Origin: Burkholderiales bacterium
GTDB taxonomy: Bacteria > Pseudomonadota > Gammaproteobacteria > Burkholderiales > Burkholderiaceae_C
Direction of reading: 5' to 3'
NCBI GenBank assembly: GCA_016703325.1
Contig: JADJCH010000033.1
Coordinates: 1-64,000, forward strand
DNA: 64,000 nucleotides
Position numbers and translations under genes: made by a program
The notes under the pieces: generated by a model
What the model was told of the DNA's origin: nothing
The model's database searches: none
Seen by the model: only the letters and a program-made list of their open reading frames with translations
Shown: one piece after another, positions 7,647 through 20,012 of the stretch
Layout of the letters: every line of letters starts with the position of its first letter
How positions within the stretch are numbered: the stretch's first letter is position 1

Positions 7647-8342
7647 TTAGTCCAGTCCGAGCAGTTTCAAGAGGCCGCCCGCATCTTCCACCCGATGGTC
7701 CGCACCCCAGGCATCGATGGGCTCGCCCGCCCCCAGGTAACCCCAGGCGGCGGCCACCGTCACCATGCCCGCCGAACGGCCGGCCTGCACATCACGCAGA
7801 TCGTCACCCACATACACACAGGCGGCAGGCGGCTGCCCCAGGCGCCGGGCCGCCAGCAGCAGCGGATCAGGAAAGGGTTTGGCCCGCTCCGCCGTATCGC
7901 CACACACGGTGACGGCACTGCGCCGCAGCAGGTCCAGCGCCTGCAGCACCGGCAAGGCAAATCGGCTGTGTTTGTTGGTCACCACCCCCCAGGGCCTTCC
8001 TGCGGATTCCAGCGCATTCAAGACCGCCCCCATGCCATCGAAGATTCGCGTGTCACGGGTCATTCGGACGGCATAGAGATCCAGGTATTCAGTCTTGAGG
8101 GACTCGAAGCGGGGATCCTCCGGCAACACCCCCAACGCCACACCCAACATGCCGCGGGCCCCCGCGCCGGTCATCGGTCGATAGTCTTCCAGCGGCAGGT
8201 CCTCCAGCCCGAGGCGGCGGCGCAGGTCGTTGCCGGCGCCCCCCAGGTCCGGCGCGCTGTCCACCAGCGTGCCGTCGAGGTCGAAGAGGACGATCTGGCA
8301 GTTCCGCGGGGCTGCGTGCCCGTTGACCTCCATGGGCCTCAT
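7647..8342 (-). CDS. gph: phosphoglycolate phosphatase, HAD superfamily
   Basis: A 231-residue HAD phosphatase. HAD motif I is FDLDGTLVDS near residue 20, motif II is VVTNKH, and motif III-IV is AKPFPDPLLL with YVGDDLRDVQAG. This matches Gph, which hydrolyses 2-phosphoglycolate. Its start overlaps the ubiG stop by 4 bp. The ubiG-gph pair is a common betaproteobacterial arrangement. An alternative start at the second Met (MEVN, 8333) is possible. Related HAD phosphatases with other substrates cannot be excluded. Confidence 0.88.
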   Translation of the reverse strand: MRPMEVNGHAAPRNCQIVLFDLDGTLVDSAPDLGGAGNDLRRRLGLEDLPLEDYRPMTGAGARGMLGVALGVLPEDPRFESLKTEYLDLYAVRMTRDTRIFDGMGAVLNALESAGRPWGVVTNKHSRFALPVLQALDLLRRSAVTVCGDTAERAKPFPDPLLLAARRLGQPPAACVYVGDDLRDVQAGRSAGMVTVAAAWGYLGAGEPIDAWGADHRVEDAGGLLKLLGLD

Positions 8343-9043
8343 GCCGCCTTCTGGCAGGCCACGAGGTAGTTCACCCGGGTGTCGTCATCCAGCGCATAGC
8401 GTCGGGTGACGGGGTTGTAACCCATGCCCTTGGTGAATCGCAGGTCCAGTCCGACGCCACGGCACCATGCGGCGAGTTCATGCGGACGGATGAAGCGCGC
8501 ATGGTCATGGGTACCGGCCGGCAGGAGCTTGAGCAGGTATTCCGCCCCGACGATGGCGTGCAGCCAGGAACGCGCATTGCGATTGATGGTGGAGAAGAAC
8601 ACCCAGCCGCCCGGTCGCACCAGGCGGGCGCAGGCCTCCACGATCGACGAGGGCTGCGGCACGTGTTCCATCATCTCCATGCAGGTGACCACATCGAAGC
8701 CGGCAGGCCGCTGATCGGCCAGCGCTTCCGCCGCCACCTCGCGGTATTCCAGATTGGAGACCCCAGCCTCCAGCGCATGCAGTTGCGCCACCTTCAAAGA
8801 CCGTTCGGCCAGATCGACTCCGAGCACCTGGGCACCCTGACGCGCCATGGCCTCGCTGAGAATTCCGCCGCCGCAGCCGATGTCGACCACCGAACGCCCC
8901 GCAAGGGGGCCGGCACATCGCTCGATCCAGTCCAGCCGGAGGGGATTGATCTCGTGGAGGGGGCGGAACTCACTGTCGGGATCCCACCATTTGTGGGCCA
9001 GATCGCTGAACTTGGCCAGTTCCTGGGTGTCGACGTTGCTCAT
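8339..9043 (-). CDS. ubiG: ubiquinone biosynthesis O-methyltransferase
   Basis: The start chosen at MSNVDTQELAKFSDLAHKWW matches the conserved UbiG N-terminus; the frame is open further upstream to 9088. The SAM-binding motif I is VVDIGCGGGILSEAMA, followed by VLGVDLAERSLKVA and DVVTCMEMMEHVP, all typical. UbiG performs both O-methylation steps of ubiquinone synthesis. It is translationally coupled to gph downstream and separated from the OmpA-family gene by a terminator. Confidence 0.95.
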   Translation of the reverse strand: MSNVDTQELAKFSDLAHKWWDPDSEFRPLHEINPLRLDWIERCAGPLAGRSVVDIGCGGGILSEAMARQGAQVLGVDLAERSLKVAQLHALEAGVSNLEYREVAAEALADQRPAGFDVVTCMEMMEHVPQPSSIVEACARLVRPGGWVFFSTINRNARSWLHAIVGAEYLLKLLPAGTHDHARFIRPHELAAWCRGVGLDLRFTKGMGYNPVTRRYALDDDTRVNYLVACQKAA

Positions 9044-9105
9044 CGGGATGGAGATGATTGGGAGATCAGGCTTTGCAGTTTGACGCACGGCCCAACCGTC
9101 ATAAC

Positions 9106-9132
9106 AAAAAACCCCGCCTAGGCGGGGTTTTC
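9106..9132 (-). terminator. rho-independent terminator after the OmpA-family gene
   Basis: A perfect inverted repeat aaaaccccgcc / ggcggggtttt with a 2-nt centre lies 19 bp downstream of the OmpA-family stop and 63 bp upstream of ubiG. On the minus strand it has a T run after the stem. It marks separate transcription of the two genes. Confidence 0.9.
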
Positions 9133-9150
9133 GAGGTCAAGCCGAAGGGC

Positions 9151-9876
9151 TCACTTCTTGGTGCGGGTACCGACCACTTCGATCTCGACGCGGCGGTTCT
9201 TCACCTTGCCTTCCTTCGTCGAGTTGTCAGCCACCGGCTGCTTCTCGCCCTTGCCTTCGGTGTAGACGCGGTTCTGCTCGACGCCCTTGCCGGTCAGGTA
9301 CTTCTTGACGGCTTCGGCGCGGCTGACGGACAGCTTCTGGTTCATGGCATCGGAGCCGTCGGAGTCGGTGTGACCCACGGCAATGATGACTTCCAGGTTG
9401 ATGCCCTTGACCTTGTCAACCAGATCGTCCAGCTTGGCGCCGGCTTCCGGCTTGAGCACGGCCTTGCCGGTGTCGAAGAAGGCGTCGGCAGCGAAGCTGA
9501 CCTTCTCGCTGACCGGAGCGGCTGGAGCAGGAGCAGGAGCCGGCTTCGGCGCCGCCACAGGAGCGGGAGCCACCACCGCAGCAGGAGCGGGAGCAGGTGC
9601 TGCGGCCGGAGCAGGAGCCGGTGCAGGAGCCGGCGCGGGGGCAGGAGCCGGCGCGGGGGCAGGAGCGGGGGCCGCCGCCGCGGGCTTGGGCACACCGTCG
9701 CAACCTTGCACGCCGGTGCCCGGGGTGAAGAAGTTGTCGCGCCAGCACAGGTTGTCGGTGCCGAGCTTCAGCACGGAGCCGTCCGAGACGCGCCAGTTGT
9801 CCACGTTCTGGGCCTGGACGGAACCTGCCACCGCGATGGAGGCAAACAGCAGAGCGATCTTGTTGAGTTTGTTCAT
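9151..9876 (-). CDS. OmpA-family outer-membrane/peptidoglycan-binding protein
   Basis: A 241-residue exported protein with a signal peptide of about 22 residues ending SVQA. A short N-terminal region with two Cys (DNLCWRDNFFTPGTGVQGCD) is followed by a long Ala-Pro repeat linker (roughly 70-130). The C-terminal OmpA domain (about 132-235) contains GHTDSDGSDAMNQKLSVSRA and ends KNRRVEIEV. That domain binds diaminopimelate in peptidoglycan. There is no beta-barrel domain as in E. coli OmpA, so it resembles the betaproteobacterial OmpA/Pal-like envelope anchors. The ribosome site is GAGGAG 7 bp before ATG. Confidence 0.9.
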   Translation of the reverse strand: MNKLNKIALLFASIAVAGSVQAQNVDNWRVSDGSVLKLGTDNLCWRDNFFTPGTGVQGCDGVPKPAAAAPAPAPAPAPAPAPAPAPAPAPAAAPAPAPAAVVAPAPVAAPKPAPAPAPAAPVSEKVSFAADAFFDTGKAVLKPEAGAKLDDLVDKVKGINLEVIIAVGHTDSDGSDAMNQKLSVSRAEAVKKYLTGKGVEQNRVYTEGKGEKQPVADNSTKEGKVKNRRVEIEVVGTRTKK

Positions 9877-10169
9877 GGTTCTCCTCGAGAGATGAGCCGT
9901 GGGGGCAGCGGTGAAGGGGTTGAACCGGCGGTCCTGTTGCGGGAGTGTTGATATGGGCCAATTCCCCCTGTGGGACCGACCAAATCATTGTGCCATAGGC
10001 CCCACAAACGTCGCTCGGGCACGGGCACTGGTATTTTGGCCTCCCGCCGCTGTTGCACATGGGCGACAGACTGGGCGAACGTACAATCGCCCGCCTTGTC
10101 CCAACGAGCGCGCCCGCCCGCAGCACCTCCGCAGCGCTGAGGCATCCGGCTCGCTCCCGCCCTCTGCGC

Positions 10170-12835
<2,666 letters not shown>

Positions 12836-12836
<1 letters not shown>

Positions 12837-13390
12837 TGAAGCGATGGACTGTCCTGGCGGCCCTGCTGGTCGCCGGCGGCTTGGTGCAGGCTGCCGAGGC
12901 AACGGCTGCCAAGAAGGACCTGGTGAAGAAGGTGCTGCAGTTGCAGCAGCCCGGCATTGAAGGCCTGGGCAATGCGGTGGCAGGCCAGACCTCCCAACAG
13001 ATCCTGCAGGCGGCCAGCCGCCAGGCCGGCCGCGTGCCGGCCGACCAGCGCGAGCAGGTCGGCAAGGCCATCCAGGAAGACGTGCGCAAGTTCTACGACG
13101 ACGTGGCCCCCGCCCTGCGTGCCACCGCCGTCAAACAGGCCCCGGGCACCCTGGGCGCTGCGCTGGAAGACAAGCTCAGCGAGGACGAACTCAAGGCCCT
13201 GATCGCCTGGCTGGAATCCCCGGTGAGCCGCAAGTACCAGCAACTGAGCAGCGAGGCTCAACCGGCGCTGACGCAGAAGATCATCAGCGAATCGCGCTCG
13301 ACGGTGGAGCCCAAGCTCAAGGCGCTGGACCAGTCGATCTCCAAGAAGCTCGGCCTGCCACCGGCCGAGGATGCCGCCAAGAAGAAATGA
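12836..13390 (+). CDS. DUF2059-family exported protein
   Basis: A 184-residue protein with a signal peptide (LVAGGLVQAAEA) and a helical DUF2059 core. The diagnostic region is LSEDELKALIAWLESPVSRK, near residue 120. A Lys-rich tail ends the protein. Function is unknown in the family. It overlaps gyrA by one base and pheA by 4 bp, so it is embedded in a translationally coupled operon, as seen in other Burkholderiales. Confidence 0.85.
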
Positions 13391-14493
13391 GCCCACCTCC
13401 CACCGACACCCCCCAGGAACTGCTCGGCCTGCGCCACCGGATTGATGCGCTGGACCGCGAACTTCTCGACCTGCTGAACCGCCGCGCCGGCCTGGCGCTG
13501 GCGGTGGGTGAGATCAAGAAGAAGGAGGGATCGGTGGTGTTCCGACCGGAACGTGAGGCGCAGGTGATCGACGGCCTCAAGTCGGTCAATCCCGGCCCGC
13601 TGAAGACCGAAAGCGTGGCACCGATCTGGCGCGAGATCATGAGCGCCTGCCGTGCCCTGGAGACTCCCACCCGGGTCGCCTACCTCGGTCCGGCGGGCAC
13701 GTTCAGCGAAGAAGCGGCGCTGGGCTTCTTCGGCTCCTCGATCGTGCGCGTGCCCTGCGCCAGCATCGAGGAAGTCTTCCGCAGCACCTCGGCCGGCGTC
13801 GCCGACTTTGGTGTGGTGCCGGTGGAAAACTCAACCGAAGGCACGGTGCGCAACGCACTCGACATCTTCCTGACCACGCCGCTGTTCATCATCGGCGAGA
13901 CCAGCCTGTTTGTGCGCCACAACCTGTTGCGCCAGACGAATTCGCTGGACGGCATCGAGGCGGTCTGCGCGCACCCCCAGGCGCTGGCCCAGTGCCACGA
14001 GTGGCTGTCGATGCACTTGCCCCAGGCCGAACGCCGGCCCGTCTCCAGCAATGCCGAGGGTGCACGCCTGGCGGGGCAGGACGTGCGACTGGCCGGCATC
14101 GCCAGCACCCGCGCCGCCAGCGAGTACGGCGTGCACGTGGTGGCCCCCGCCATCCAGGACGACGCCCACAACCGCACGCGTTTCGCCATCGTCACCGACC
14201 CGCACCGCCACCCCGCCCCGAAGTCTTCCGGACACGATTGCACCAGCCTGGTGGTATCGGTGGTCAACCGTCCGGGCGCGATGTACGACATCCTCGCTCC
14301 GCTGAAGAAGCACGGTGTGTCCATGACCCGGCTGGAGTCGCGCCCGGCCCGCTCGGGCCAGTGGGAGTACTACTTCTTCATCGACCTGCAGGGCCATCCG
14401 GACCAGCCGGCGGTGCAGACCGCGATGCAGGAGCTGCGCGAATCCTGCGCCTTCTTCAAGGTGCTGGGCACCTACCCCATCGACGTGCACTGA
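13387..14493 (+). CDS. pheA: bifunctional chorismate mutase / prephenate dehydratase
   Basis: A 368-residue P-protein. The AroQ-type chorismate mutase domain spans about 1-90 (LRHRIDALDRELLDLLNRRA). The prephenate dehydratase domain starts at RVAYLGPAGTFSEEAALGFF near residue 97 and includes ENSTEGTVRNALD. The C-terminal ACT domain (about 280-368) contains the Phe-binding ESRP segment. It makes phenylpyruvate from chorismate and is feedback-controlled by phenylalanine. It sits directly upstream of tyrA. Confidence 0.96.
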   Translation: MSPPPTDTPQELLGLRHRIDALDRELLDLLNRRAGLALAVGEIKKKEGSVVFRPEREAQVIDGLKSVNPGPLKTESVAPIWREIMSACRALETPTRVAYLGPAGTFSEEAALGFFGSSIVRVPCASIEEVFRSTSAGVADFGVVPVENSTEGTVRNALDIFLTTPLFIIGETSLFVRHNLLRQTNSLDGIEAVCAHPQALAQCHEWLSMHLPQAERRPVSSNAEGARLAGQDVRLAGIASTRAASEYGVHVVAPAIQDDAHNRTRFAIVTDPHRHPAPKSSGHDCTSLVVSVVNRPGAMYDILAPLKKHGVSMTRLESRPARSGQWEYYFFIDLQGHPDQPAVQTAMQELRESCAFFKVLGTYPIDVH

Positions 14494-14506
14494 GTCGGCC
14501 CACACC

Positions 14507-15391
14507 ATGTTCAATCAACTGGGGGTCATCGGCGTCGGCTTGATGGGTGGCAGCTTTGCACTGGCACTCAAGCGCGCCGGCCTGGTGCAGCGGGTGGTGG
14601 GCTACAGCAAGTCCCCTGCAACCACCGAGAAGGCGCGCAGACTCGGCGTGATCGATGTGGTGGCGGACTCCGCGCTGCAGGCCGTCTCCGGCTCCGATCT
14701 GGTGCTGGTGGCCGTGCCGGTTTCGGCCATCGAGGGCACCTTCAAAGCCATACGCCAGTTGGTGTCGCCGTCGGTGCTGGTGATGGACGTGGGCAGCACC
14801 AAACGCGATGTGGTGGACGCCGCGCGACGGGTGCTGAAGGAGCGCCTAGGCGGCTTCGTCCCGGCCCACCCGATCGCCGGCAAGGAAGTCTCCGGCGTGG
14901 AACATGCCGACCCGCAGTTGTACGTGGGCAAGCAGGTCATCCTCACCCCACTGGCCCAGACCGATCCGGTGCTGGTGCAGAAGGCCACCGATGTCTGGTC
15001 GGCGATCGGCAGCCAGGTGCTGCGCATGACGCCCGAGAATCACGACACCGCCTATGCGGCGGTGAGCCACCTGCCCCATCTGCTGGCCTTCGCCTACTTC
15101 AATGCCGTGCTGGCACAACCGGCCGGGCGGGAGTTCCTCTCGCTGGCCGGACCGGGGTTCCGCGACTTCACCCGCATTGCCGCCAGCGATGTGTCTGTAT
15201 GGCGCGACATCCTGATGGCCAACCGTGAGGAAGTCATCAAGCAGACCCAGCGGCTGCGCCACGCGCTGGACGCCTTCGAGGTGGCGATGCGCTCGGGCAA
15301 CGCGGAAGCACTGTCCGACCTGATCCGTACCGCTTCGGACGGCCGCGCCGGCTGGCAGATGAATGCCCGCCCCGCCCCCCCGCAGCGCTGA
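14507..15391 (+). CDS. tyrA: prephenate dehydrogenase
   Basis: A 294-residue NAD(P)-dependent dehydrogenase. The Rossmann motif GVIGVGLMGGSFALALKRAG is at the N-terminus, AHPIAGKEVSGVEHA forms the prephenate-binding region, and AAVSHLPHLLAFA holds the conserved His. It has no ACT domain, as is usual for betaproteobacterial TyrA. It lies 13 bp after pheA, and the pair divides chorismate flux between Phe and Tyr. Cyclohexadienyl activity on arogenate is also possible. Confidence 0.93.
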   Translation: MFNQLGVIGVGLMGGSFALALKRAGLVQRVVGYSKSPATTEKARRLGVIDVVADSALQAVSGSDLVLVAVPVSAIEGTFKAIRQLVSPSVLVMDVGSTKRDVVDAARRVLKERLGGFVPAHPIAGKEVSGVEHADPQLYVGKQVILTPLAQTDPVLVQKATDVWSAIGSQVLRMTPENHDTAYAAVSHLPHLLAFAYFNAVLAQPAGREFLSLAGPGFRDFTRIAASDVSVWRDILMANREEVIKQTQRLRHALDAFEVAMRSGNAEALSDLIRTASDGRAGWQMNARPAPPQR

Positions 15392-15493
15392 CACCTGCGC
15401 AACTCGCCGACCGTCCCCTCCCGAGGGCCTCCTCGCTGCGGGTGCGGAGCACCATTCGTGCGATGCTTCGCACTTCGCCTGCCGTAGTCGACC

Positions 15494-17506
15494 ATGTTCG
15501 CCATTCCTGCCCTTGACCTCGTCCCGCTGGGTGCCGCTGCCGGTACCGTGCGCCTGCCCGGCTCCAAGAGCATCTCCAACCGCCTGCTGCTGCTGGCCGG
15601 CCTGAGCGAGGGCGAGACCACGCTGGTCGACCTGCTGGACTCCGACGACACCCGGGTGATGCTCGACGCGCTGCAGGCCTTGGGCTGCCGCATCGAACCC
15701 GACGGCAGCACCACCCGCATCGTCGGCTTCGGCGGCCGACCGGCGGTGGCTGCAGCGGACCTCTTTCTTGGCAATGCCGGCACCGCGATGCGCCCGCTCA
15801 CCGCCGCGTTGGCGGTGCTGGCCTGCGAGCACGGCGGCGACTACCGCCTGCGCGGCGTGCCGCGCATGCACGAGCGGCCCATTGGCGACCTGGTCGACGC
15901 GCTGCGCGGCCTGGGCTGCAGCATCGACTGCACCGTCCAGGAAGGTTATCCGCCGCTGCGCCTGCGCGGCGGCCAGCTCGACCTGAGCCGGCCGGTGAGG
16001 GTGCGCGGCGACGTCTCCAGCCAGTTCCTCACCGCGCTGCTGCTGGCGCTGCCGCTGGCCACCGCACAACAGGCGGTGCAGATCGAGGTGGTGGGCGAGC
16101 TGATCTCCAAACCCTACATCGAAATCACCCTCAACCTGCTGGCGCGCTTTGGCATCGCGGTGCAGCGGGAGGGTTGGTCGCGTTTCACGCTGCCGCAGGG
16201 CAGCCGCTACCGCACGCCGGGTGTTGTGCCGGTGGAGGCGGACGCCTCATCGGCGTCGTACTTCATTGCGCTGGGGGCGCTGGCAGGCATCGACGCGCCG
16301 GTGCGCATCGAGGGGGTGGGCGCCGACTCGATCCAGGGCGACATCCGCTTCGTCGAGGCGGCCCAGGCCATGGGTGCCCAGGTGCACAGCGAAGCCAATG
16401 CGCTGGAGGTGCGCCGCGGCGCCTGGCCCCTCCAGGCCATCGACCTGGACTGCAACCACATCCCCGACGCCGCGATGACCCTGGCAGTGATGGCCCTGTA
16501 CGCCGATGGCCCCAGCACGCTGCGCAACATCGCCAGCTGGCGCGTCAAGGAAACCGACCGCATTGCCGCCATGGCCACCGAACTGCGCAAGATCGGCGCC
16601 ACGGTCGACGAAGGGACCGACTTCATCCGCGTCCATCCGCTGGCGCAGTTCCGCAGCGCCAGCCTGCACACCTACGACGACCACCGCATGGCCATGTGCC
16701 TGTCGCTGGCGGCCTTCCATGAGCTCAAGGGCTCCGGGCCGGCCACACTGCGCATCGAGGATCCGAAGTGCGTCGCCAAGACCTTTCCGGACTACTTCGA
16801 GGCACTGTTCTCGGTGGTCTCGGTCGAGCGCGACCGGGTGCCGGTGATCACGATCGACGGCCCTACCGCCTCCGGCAAGGGCACGCTTGCGGCGAGCGTG
16901 GCCGAACAGCTCGGCTACCACACGCTGGACTCCGGGTCCTTGTACCGCGTGACTGCGCTGGCTGCACGCCGTGCCGGGGTCGCTGCCGACAACGAATCGG
17001 CTCTGGCCCAGGTGGCCGCCGGGCTGAAGCTGCGCTTCGAGGGCACGCGGGTGTTCCTGGAAGGCGACGAGGTGACCGATGCCCTGCGCGAGGAGGCCGT
17101 GGGCACGATGGCCTCGCAGATCTCGGTCTGGCCGGCGGTGCGCGCGGCGCTGCACGAACTGCAGTGCAGCTTCCGCCGCCTGCCCGGCCTGGTGGCCGAC
17201 GGGCGCGACATGGGCACGGTGATCTTTCCGGACGCCGCACTGAAGGTCTTCCTCACCGCCAGCGCCGCCGCACGCGCCGAGCGCCGCCACAAGCAATTGA
17301 TTTCCAAGGGAATTTCTGCTAGCCTCGACAGTCTTCGCGCCGACTTGGAAGCACGAGATGCCCGGGACCGTTCCCGCAGCACCGCGCCGCTGAAGCCCGC
17401 CGAGGATGCGCTGGAGCTGGACAACTCCGGTATGACGATCGGCGATTCAGTCGATCTCGTGCTGGGTTGGTGGCTGCAGCGCAGGCCGTTCGTTCTCCAG
17501 GGCTGA
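15494..17506 (+). CDS. aroA-cmk: fused EPSP synthase - cytidylate kinase
   Basis: A single 670-residue frame with two complete enzymes. Residues 1-440 are AroA: GTVRLPGSKSISNRLLLLAG, the GNAGTAMRPLTAAL loop, RVKETDRIAAMATELRKIG and DDHRMAMCLSLA. From about residue 447, VITIDGPTASGKGTLAASVA opens a cytidylate kinase, with LDSGSLYRVTALAARRAG and GRDMGTVIFPDAALKVFLTA. AroA makes EPSP in the shikimate pathway; Cmk phosphorylates CMP. The two are adjacent separate genes in many bacteria, and fused versions are annotated in some Burkholderiales. There is no break in the junction DYFEALFSVVSVERDRVP, so I treat it as a true fusion. Confidence 0.93.
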   Translation: MFAIPALDLVPLGAAAGTVRLPGSKSISNRLLLLAGLSEGETTLVDLLDSDDTRVMLDALQALGCRIEPDGSTTRIVGFGGRPAVAAADLFLGNAGTAMRPLTAALAVLACEHGGDYRLRGVPRMHERPIGDLVDALRGLGCSIDCTVQEGYPPLRLRGGQLDLSRPVRVRGDVSSQFLTALLLALPLATAQQAVQIEVVGELISKPYIEITLNLLARFGIAVQREGWSRFTLPQGSRYRTPGVVPVEADASSASYFIALGALAGIDAPVRIEGVGADSIQGDIRFVEAAQAMGAQVHSEANALEVRRGAWPLQAIDLDCNHIPDAAMTLAVMALYADGPSTLRNIASWRVKETDRIAAMATELRKIGATVDEGTDFIRVHPLAQFRSASLHTYDDHRMAMCLSLAAFHELKGSGPATLRIEDPKCVAKTFPDYFEALFSVVSVERDRVPVITIDGPTASGKGTLAASVAEQLGYHTLDSGSLYRVTALAARRAGVAADNESALAQVAAGLKLRFEGTRVFLEGDEVTDALREEAVGTMASQISVWPAVRAALHELQCSFRRLPGLVADGRDMGTVIFPDAALKVFLTASAAARAERRHKQLISKGISASLDSLRADLEARDARDRSRSTAPLKPAEDALELDNSGMTIGDSVDLVLGWWLQRRPFVLQG

Positions 17507-17680
17507 GCGCTCCAGCGCTCGCCCGGCCACCGCGCAGCCACTTCGCCCGCCGCCCGGCGACCCCACCGCCCGGTGGGTCCGCTGCGTGGCGATTCCTGCT
17601 TCATCCATCGCGGCGCCCTGCTGCATCACCCGCCGGCTTTCACCTCACTTGGCTTTCGCCGGCACCAAGGAACTCCCCCC

Positions 17681-19411
17681 ATGTCCGAATTCATCCCCGA
17701 CAGTCCCTTCGCCACCCCCGAAGTGGAGAGCTTCGCAGCCCTGTTCGAAGAATCGCTCCAGAACGCAGACCTGCGTGCCGGTGAAGTGATCTCTGCCGAG
17801 GTCGTGCGCGTCGAGCACAACTTCGTGGTCGTCAATGCCGGCCTGAAGTCCGAGGCCTATGTGCCCATCGAAGAGTTCAAGAACGACCAGGGCGAGATCG
17901 AAGTCCAGGTCGGCGACTTCGTTTCGGTGGCGATCGACTCGATCGAAAACGGCTACGGCGACACCATCCTGTCGCGCGACAAGGCCAAGCGCCTGGCCTC
18001 CTGGCTGTCGCTGGAGAACGCGCTGGAGTCCGGCGACTTCGTCACCGGCACCGTCTCCGGCAAGGTCAAGGGCGGCCTGACCGTGCTGGTCAACGGCATC
18101 CGCGCCTTCCTGCCCGGCTCGCTGCTCGACACGCGTCCGGTCAAGGACATGAGCCCGTTCGAGGGCAAGACCATGGAGTTCAAGGTCATCAAGCTCGACC
18201 GCAAGCGCAACAACGTTGTGCTGAGCCGTCGTGCGGTGGTCGAAGCTTCGATGGGCGAAGAGCGCGCCAAGCTGCTGGAGACGCTGCGCGAAGGCGCCAT
18301 CGTCCACGGCGTGGTCAAGAACATCACCGAGTACGGTGCGTTCGTGGACCTGGGTGGCATCGACGGCCTGCTGCACATCACCGACATGGCCTGGCGCCGT
18401 GTGCGTCACCCGAGCGAAGTGGTGACGGTGGGTCAGGAGCTGTCCGCCAAGGTCCTGAAGTTCGACGCCGAGAAGAACCGCGTCAGCCTGGGCCTGAAGC
18501 AGCTGGGCGACGATCCCTGGATCGGCGTGTCGCGCCGCTACCCGTCGGGCACCCGCCTGTTCGGCAAGGTCACCAACATCGCCGACTACGGTGCCTTCGT
18601 CGAGATCGAGCCGGGCATCGAAGGCCTGGTGCACGTCTCCGAGATGGACTGGACCAACAAGAACGTCGCTCCCGCCAAGGTGGTCAGCCTGGGCGAGGAA
18701 GTCGAAGTCATGGTCCTGGAGATCGACGAGGACAAGCGCCGCATCAGCCTGGGCATGAAGCAGTGCCGCCCCAACCCCTGGGACGAGTTCTCGCAGAACT
18801 TCAAGCGCGGCGACCGCGTCAAGGGCCCCGTCAAGTCGATCACCGACTTCGGCGTCTTCGTCGGCCTGGCGGCCGGCATCGACGGCCTGGTGCACCTGTC
18901 CGACCTGTCCTGGAACGAGCCGGGCGAGTCCGCCGTGCGCAACTACAAGAAGGGCCAGGACGTCGAGGCGATCGTTCTGGGCATCGACGTGGAGCGCGAG
19001 CGCATCTCCCTGGGCATCAAGCAGCTCGACACCGATCCGTTCACCAGCTACACCACGCTCAATGACCGTGGCGCCACGGTGGTCGGCAAGGTCAAGACCG
19101 TGGACCCGCGCGGCGCAGAGATCCAGCTCAACGAAGACGTCACCGGCTACCTGCGTGCCTCCGAGATCGCCCGCGAGCGTGTCGAGGATGCCCGCAACGT
19201 GCTGAAGGAAGGCGACGAGGTCACCGCCCTGATCCTCAACGTCGACCGCAAGATGCGTTCGATCCAGCTGTCGATCAAGGCCAAGGACAACGCCGAGCAG
19301 CAGGAAGCCCTGCAGCGCCTGTCCGCCGACAACCGCGAGACCGTCGGCAACGCCGGCACCACCAGCCTGGGCGCCCTGCTCAAGGCCAAGCTGGACCAGG
19401 GCAACAACTGA
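17681..19411 (+). CDS. rpsA: 30S ribosomal protein S1
   Basis: The start at 17681 (MSEFIPDSPFATPEVESFAA) follows an AAGGAA site; the open frame begins upstream but without a plausible ribosome site. The product of 576 residues contains six S1 RNA-binding domains. The later ones carry typical ITDFGVFVGL and NIADYGAFVEI strands and end ERISLGIKQL. S1 brings mRNA to the ribosome. It follows cmk, as in most proteobacteria. The C-terminal tail GALLKAKLDQ is typical of betaproteobacterial S1. Confidence 0.96.
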   Translation: MSEFIPDSPFATPEVESFAALFEESLQNADLRAGEVISAEVVRVEHNFVVVNAGLKSEAYVPIEEFKNDQGEIEVQVGDFVSVAIDSIENGYGDTILSRDKAKRLASWLSLENALESGDFVTGTVSGKVKGGLTVLVNGIRAFLPGSLLDTRPVKDMSPFEGKTMEFKVIKLDRKRNNVVLSRRAVVEASMGEERAKLLETLREGAIVHGVVKNITEYGAFVDLGGIDGLLHITDMAWRRVRHPSEVVTVGQELSAKVLKFDAEKNRVSLGLKQLGDDPWIGVSRRYPSGTRLFGKVTNIADYGAFVEIEPGIEGLVHVSEMDWTNKNVAPAKVVSLGEEVEVMVLEIDEDKRRISLGMKQCRPNPWDEFSQNFKRGDRVKGPVKSITDFGVFVGLAAGIDGLVHLSDLSWNEPGESAVRNYKKGQDVEAIVLGIDVERERISLGIKQLDTDPFTSYTTLNDRGATVVGKVKTVDPRGAEIQLNEDVTGYLRASEIARERVEDARNVLKEGDEVTALILNVDRKMRSIQLSIKAKDNAEQQEALQRLSADNRETVGNAGTTSLGALLKAKLDQGNN

Positions 19412-19423
19412 TCCAGCCCCTGT

Positions 19424-19482
19424 CACCCGGCCTCTCGGCCGGGTGCCAACAGGCCCCGCGGCTGCCGGCAGTTGCGGGGCCT
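19424..19482 (+). terminator. two consecutive stem-loops after rpsA
   Basis: CACCCGGCC-TCTC-GGCCGGGTG (19424-19445) is a perfect 9-bp stem with a 4-nt loop 12 bp after the rpsA stop. A second stem AGGCCCCGC / GCGGGGCCT (19451-19482) follows, with a short T-containing tail. They probably terminate or attenuate transcription between rpsA and ihfB. Confidence 0.7.
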
Positions 19483-19586
19483 TGTCGTTTCCGGCGCTGC
19501 CGCGGCGCGCTGCGCAGCTGCGGCGCCTGTAACATCCGGCCGACCGGCCAGCCCCTCCTGGCCGACACCTCTTCCACTCCGAAGCC

Positions 19587-19922
<336 letters not shown>

Positions 19923-19997
19923 AGCCGTCTCGACGCTGACCTCGTGCCGAAGCGAGTCGCGCCCGGGTCCTGTTTCCGAGCGTGAAAACGAGCACAC

Positions 19998-20003
19998 TAG
20001 AAT
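19998..20003 (+). promoter_or_regulatory. candidate -10 element upstream of lapA
   Basis: TAGAAT lies 10 bp before the lapA ATG. No well-spaced -35 is obvious, so this is a weak call. If used, the leader would be almost absent, and a promoter further upstream or read-through from ihfB is equally possible. Confidence 0.25.
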
Positions 20004-20012
20004 GACGTCGTG

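Noticed and set aside
10053..10169. 39-codon extension of GyrA
   Set aside because: The family N-terminus starts at 10170 and the extension contains no conserved residues; it overlaps the likely promoter region.
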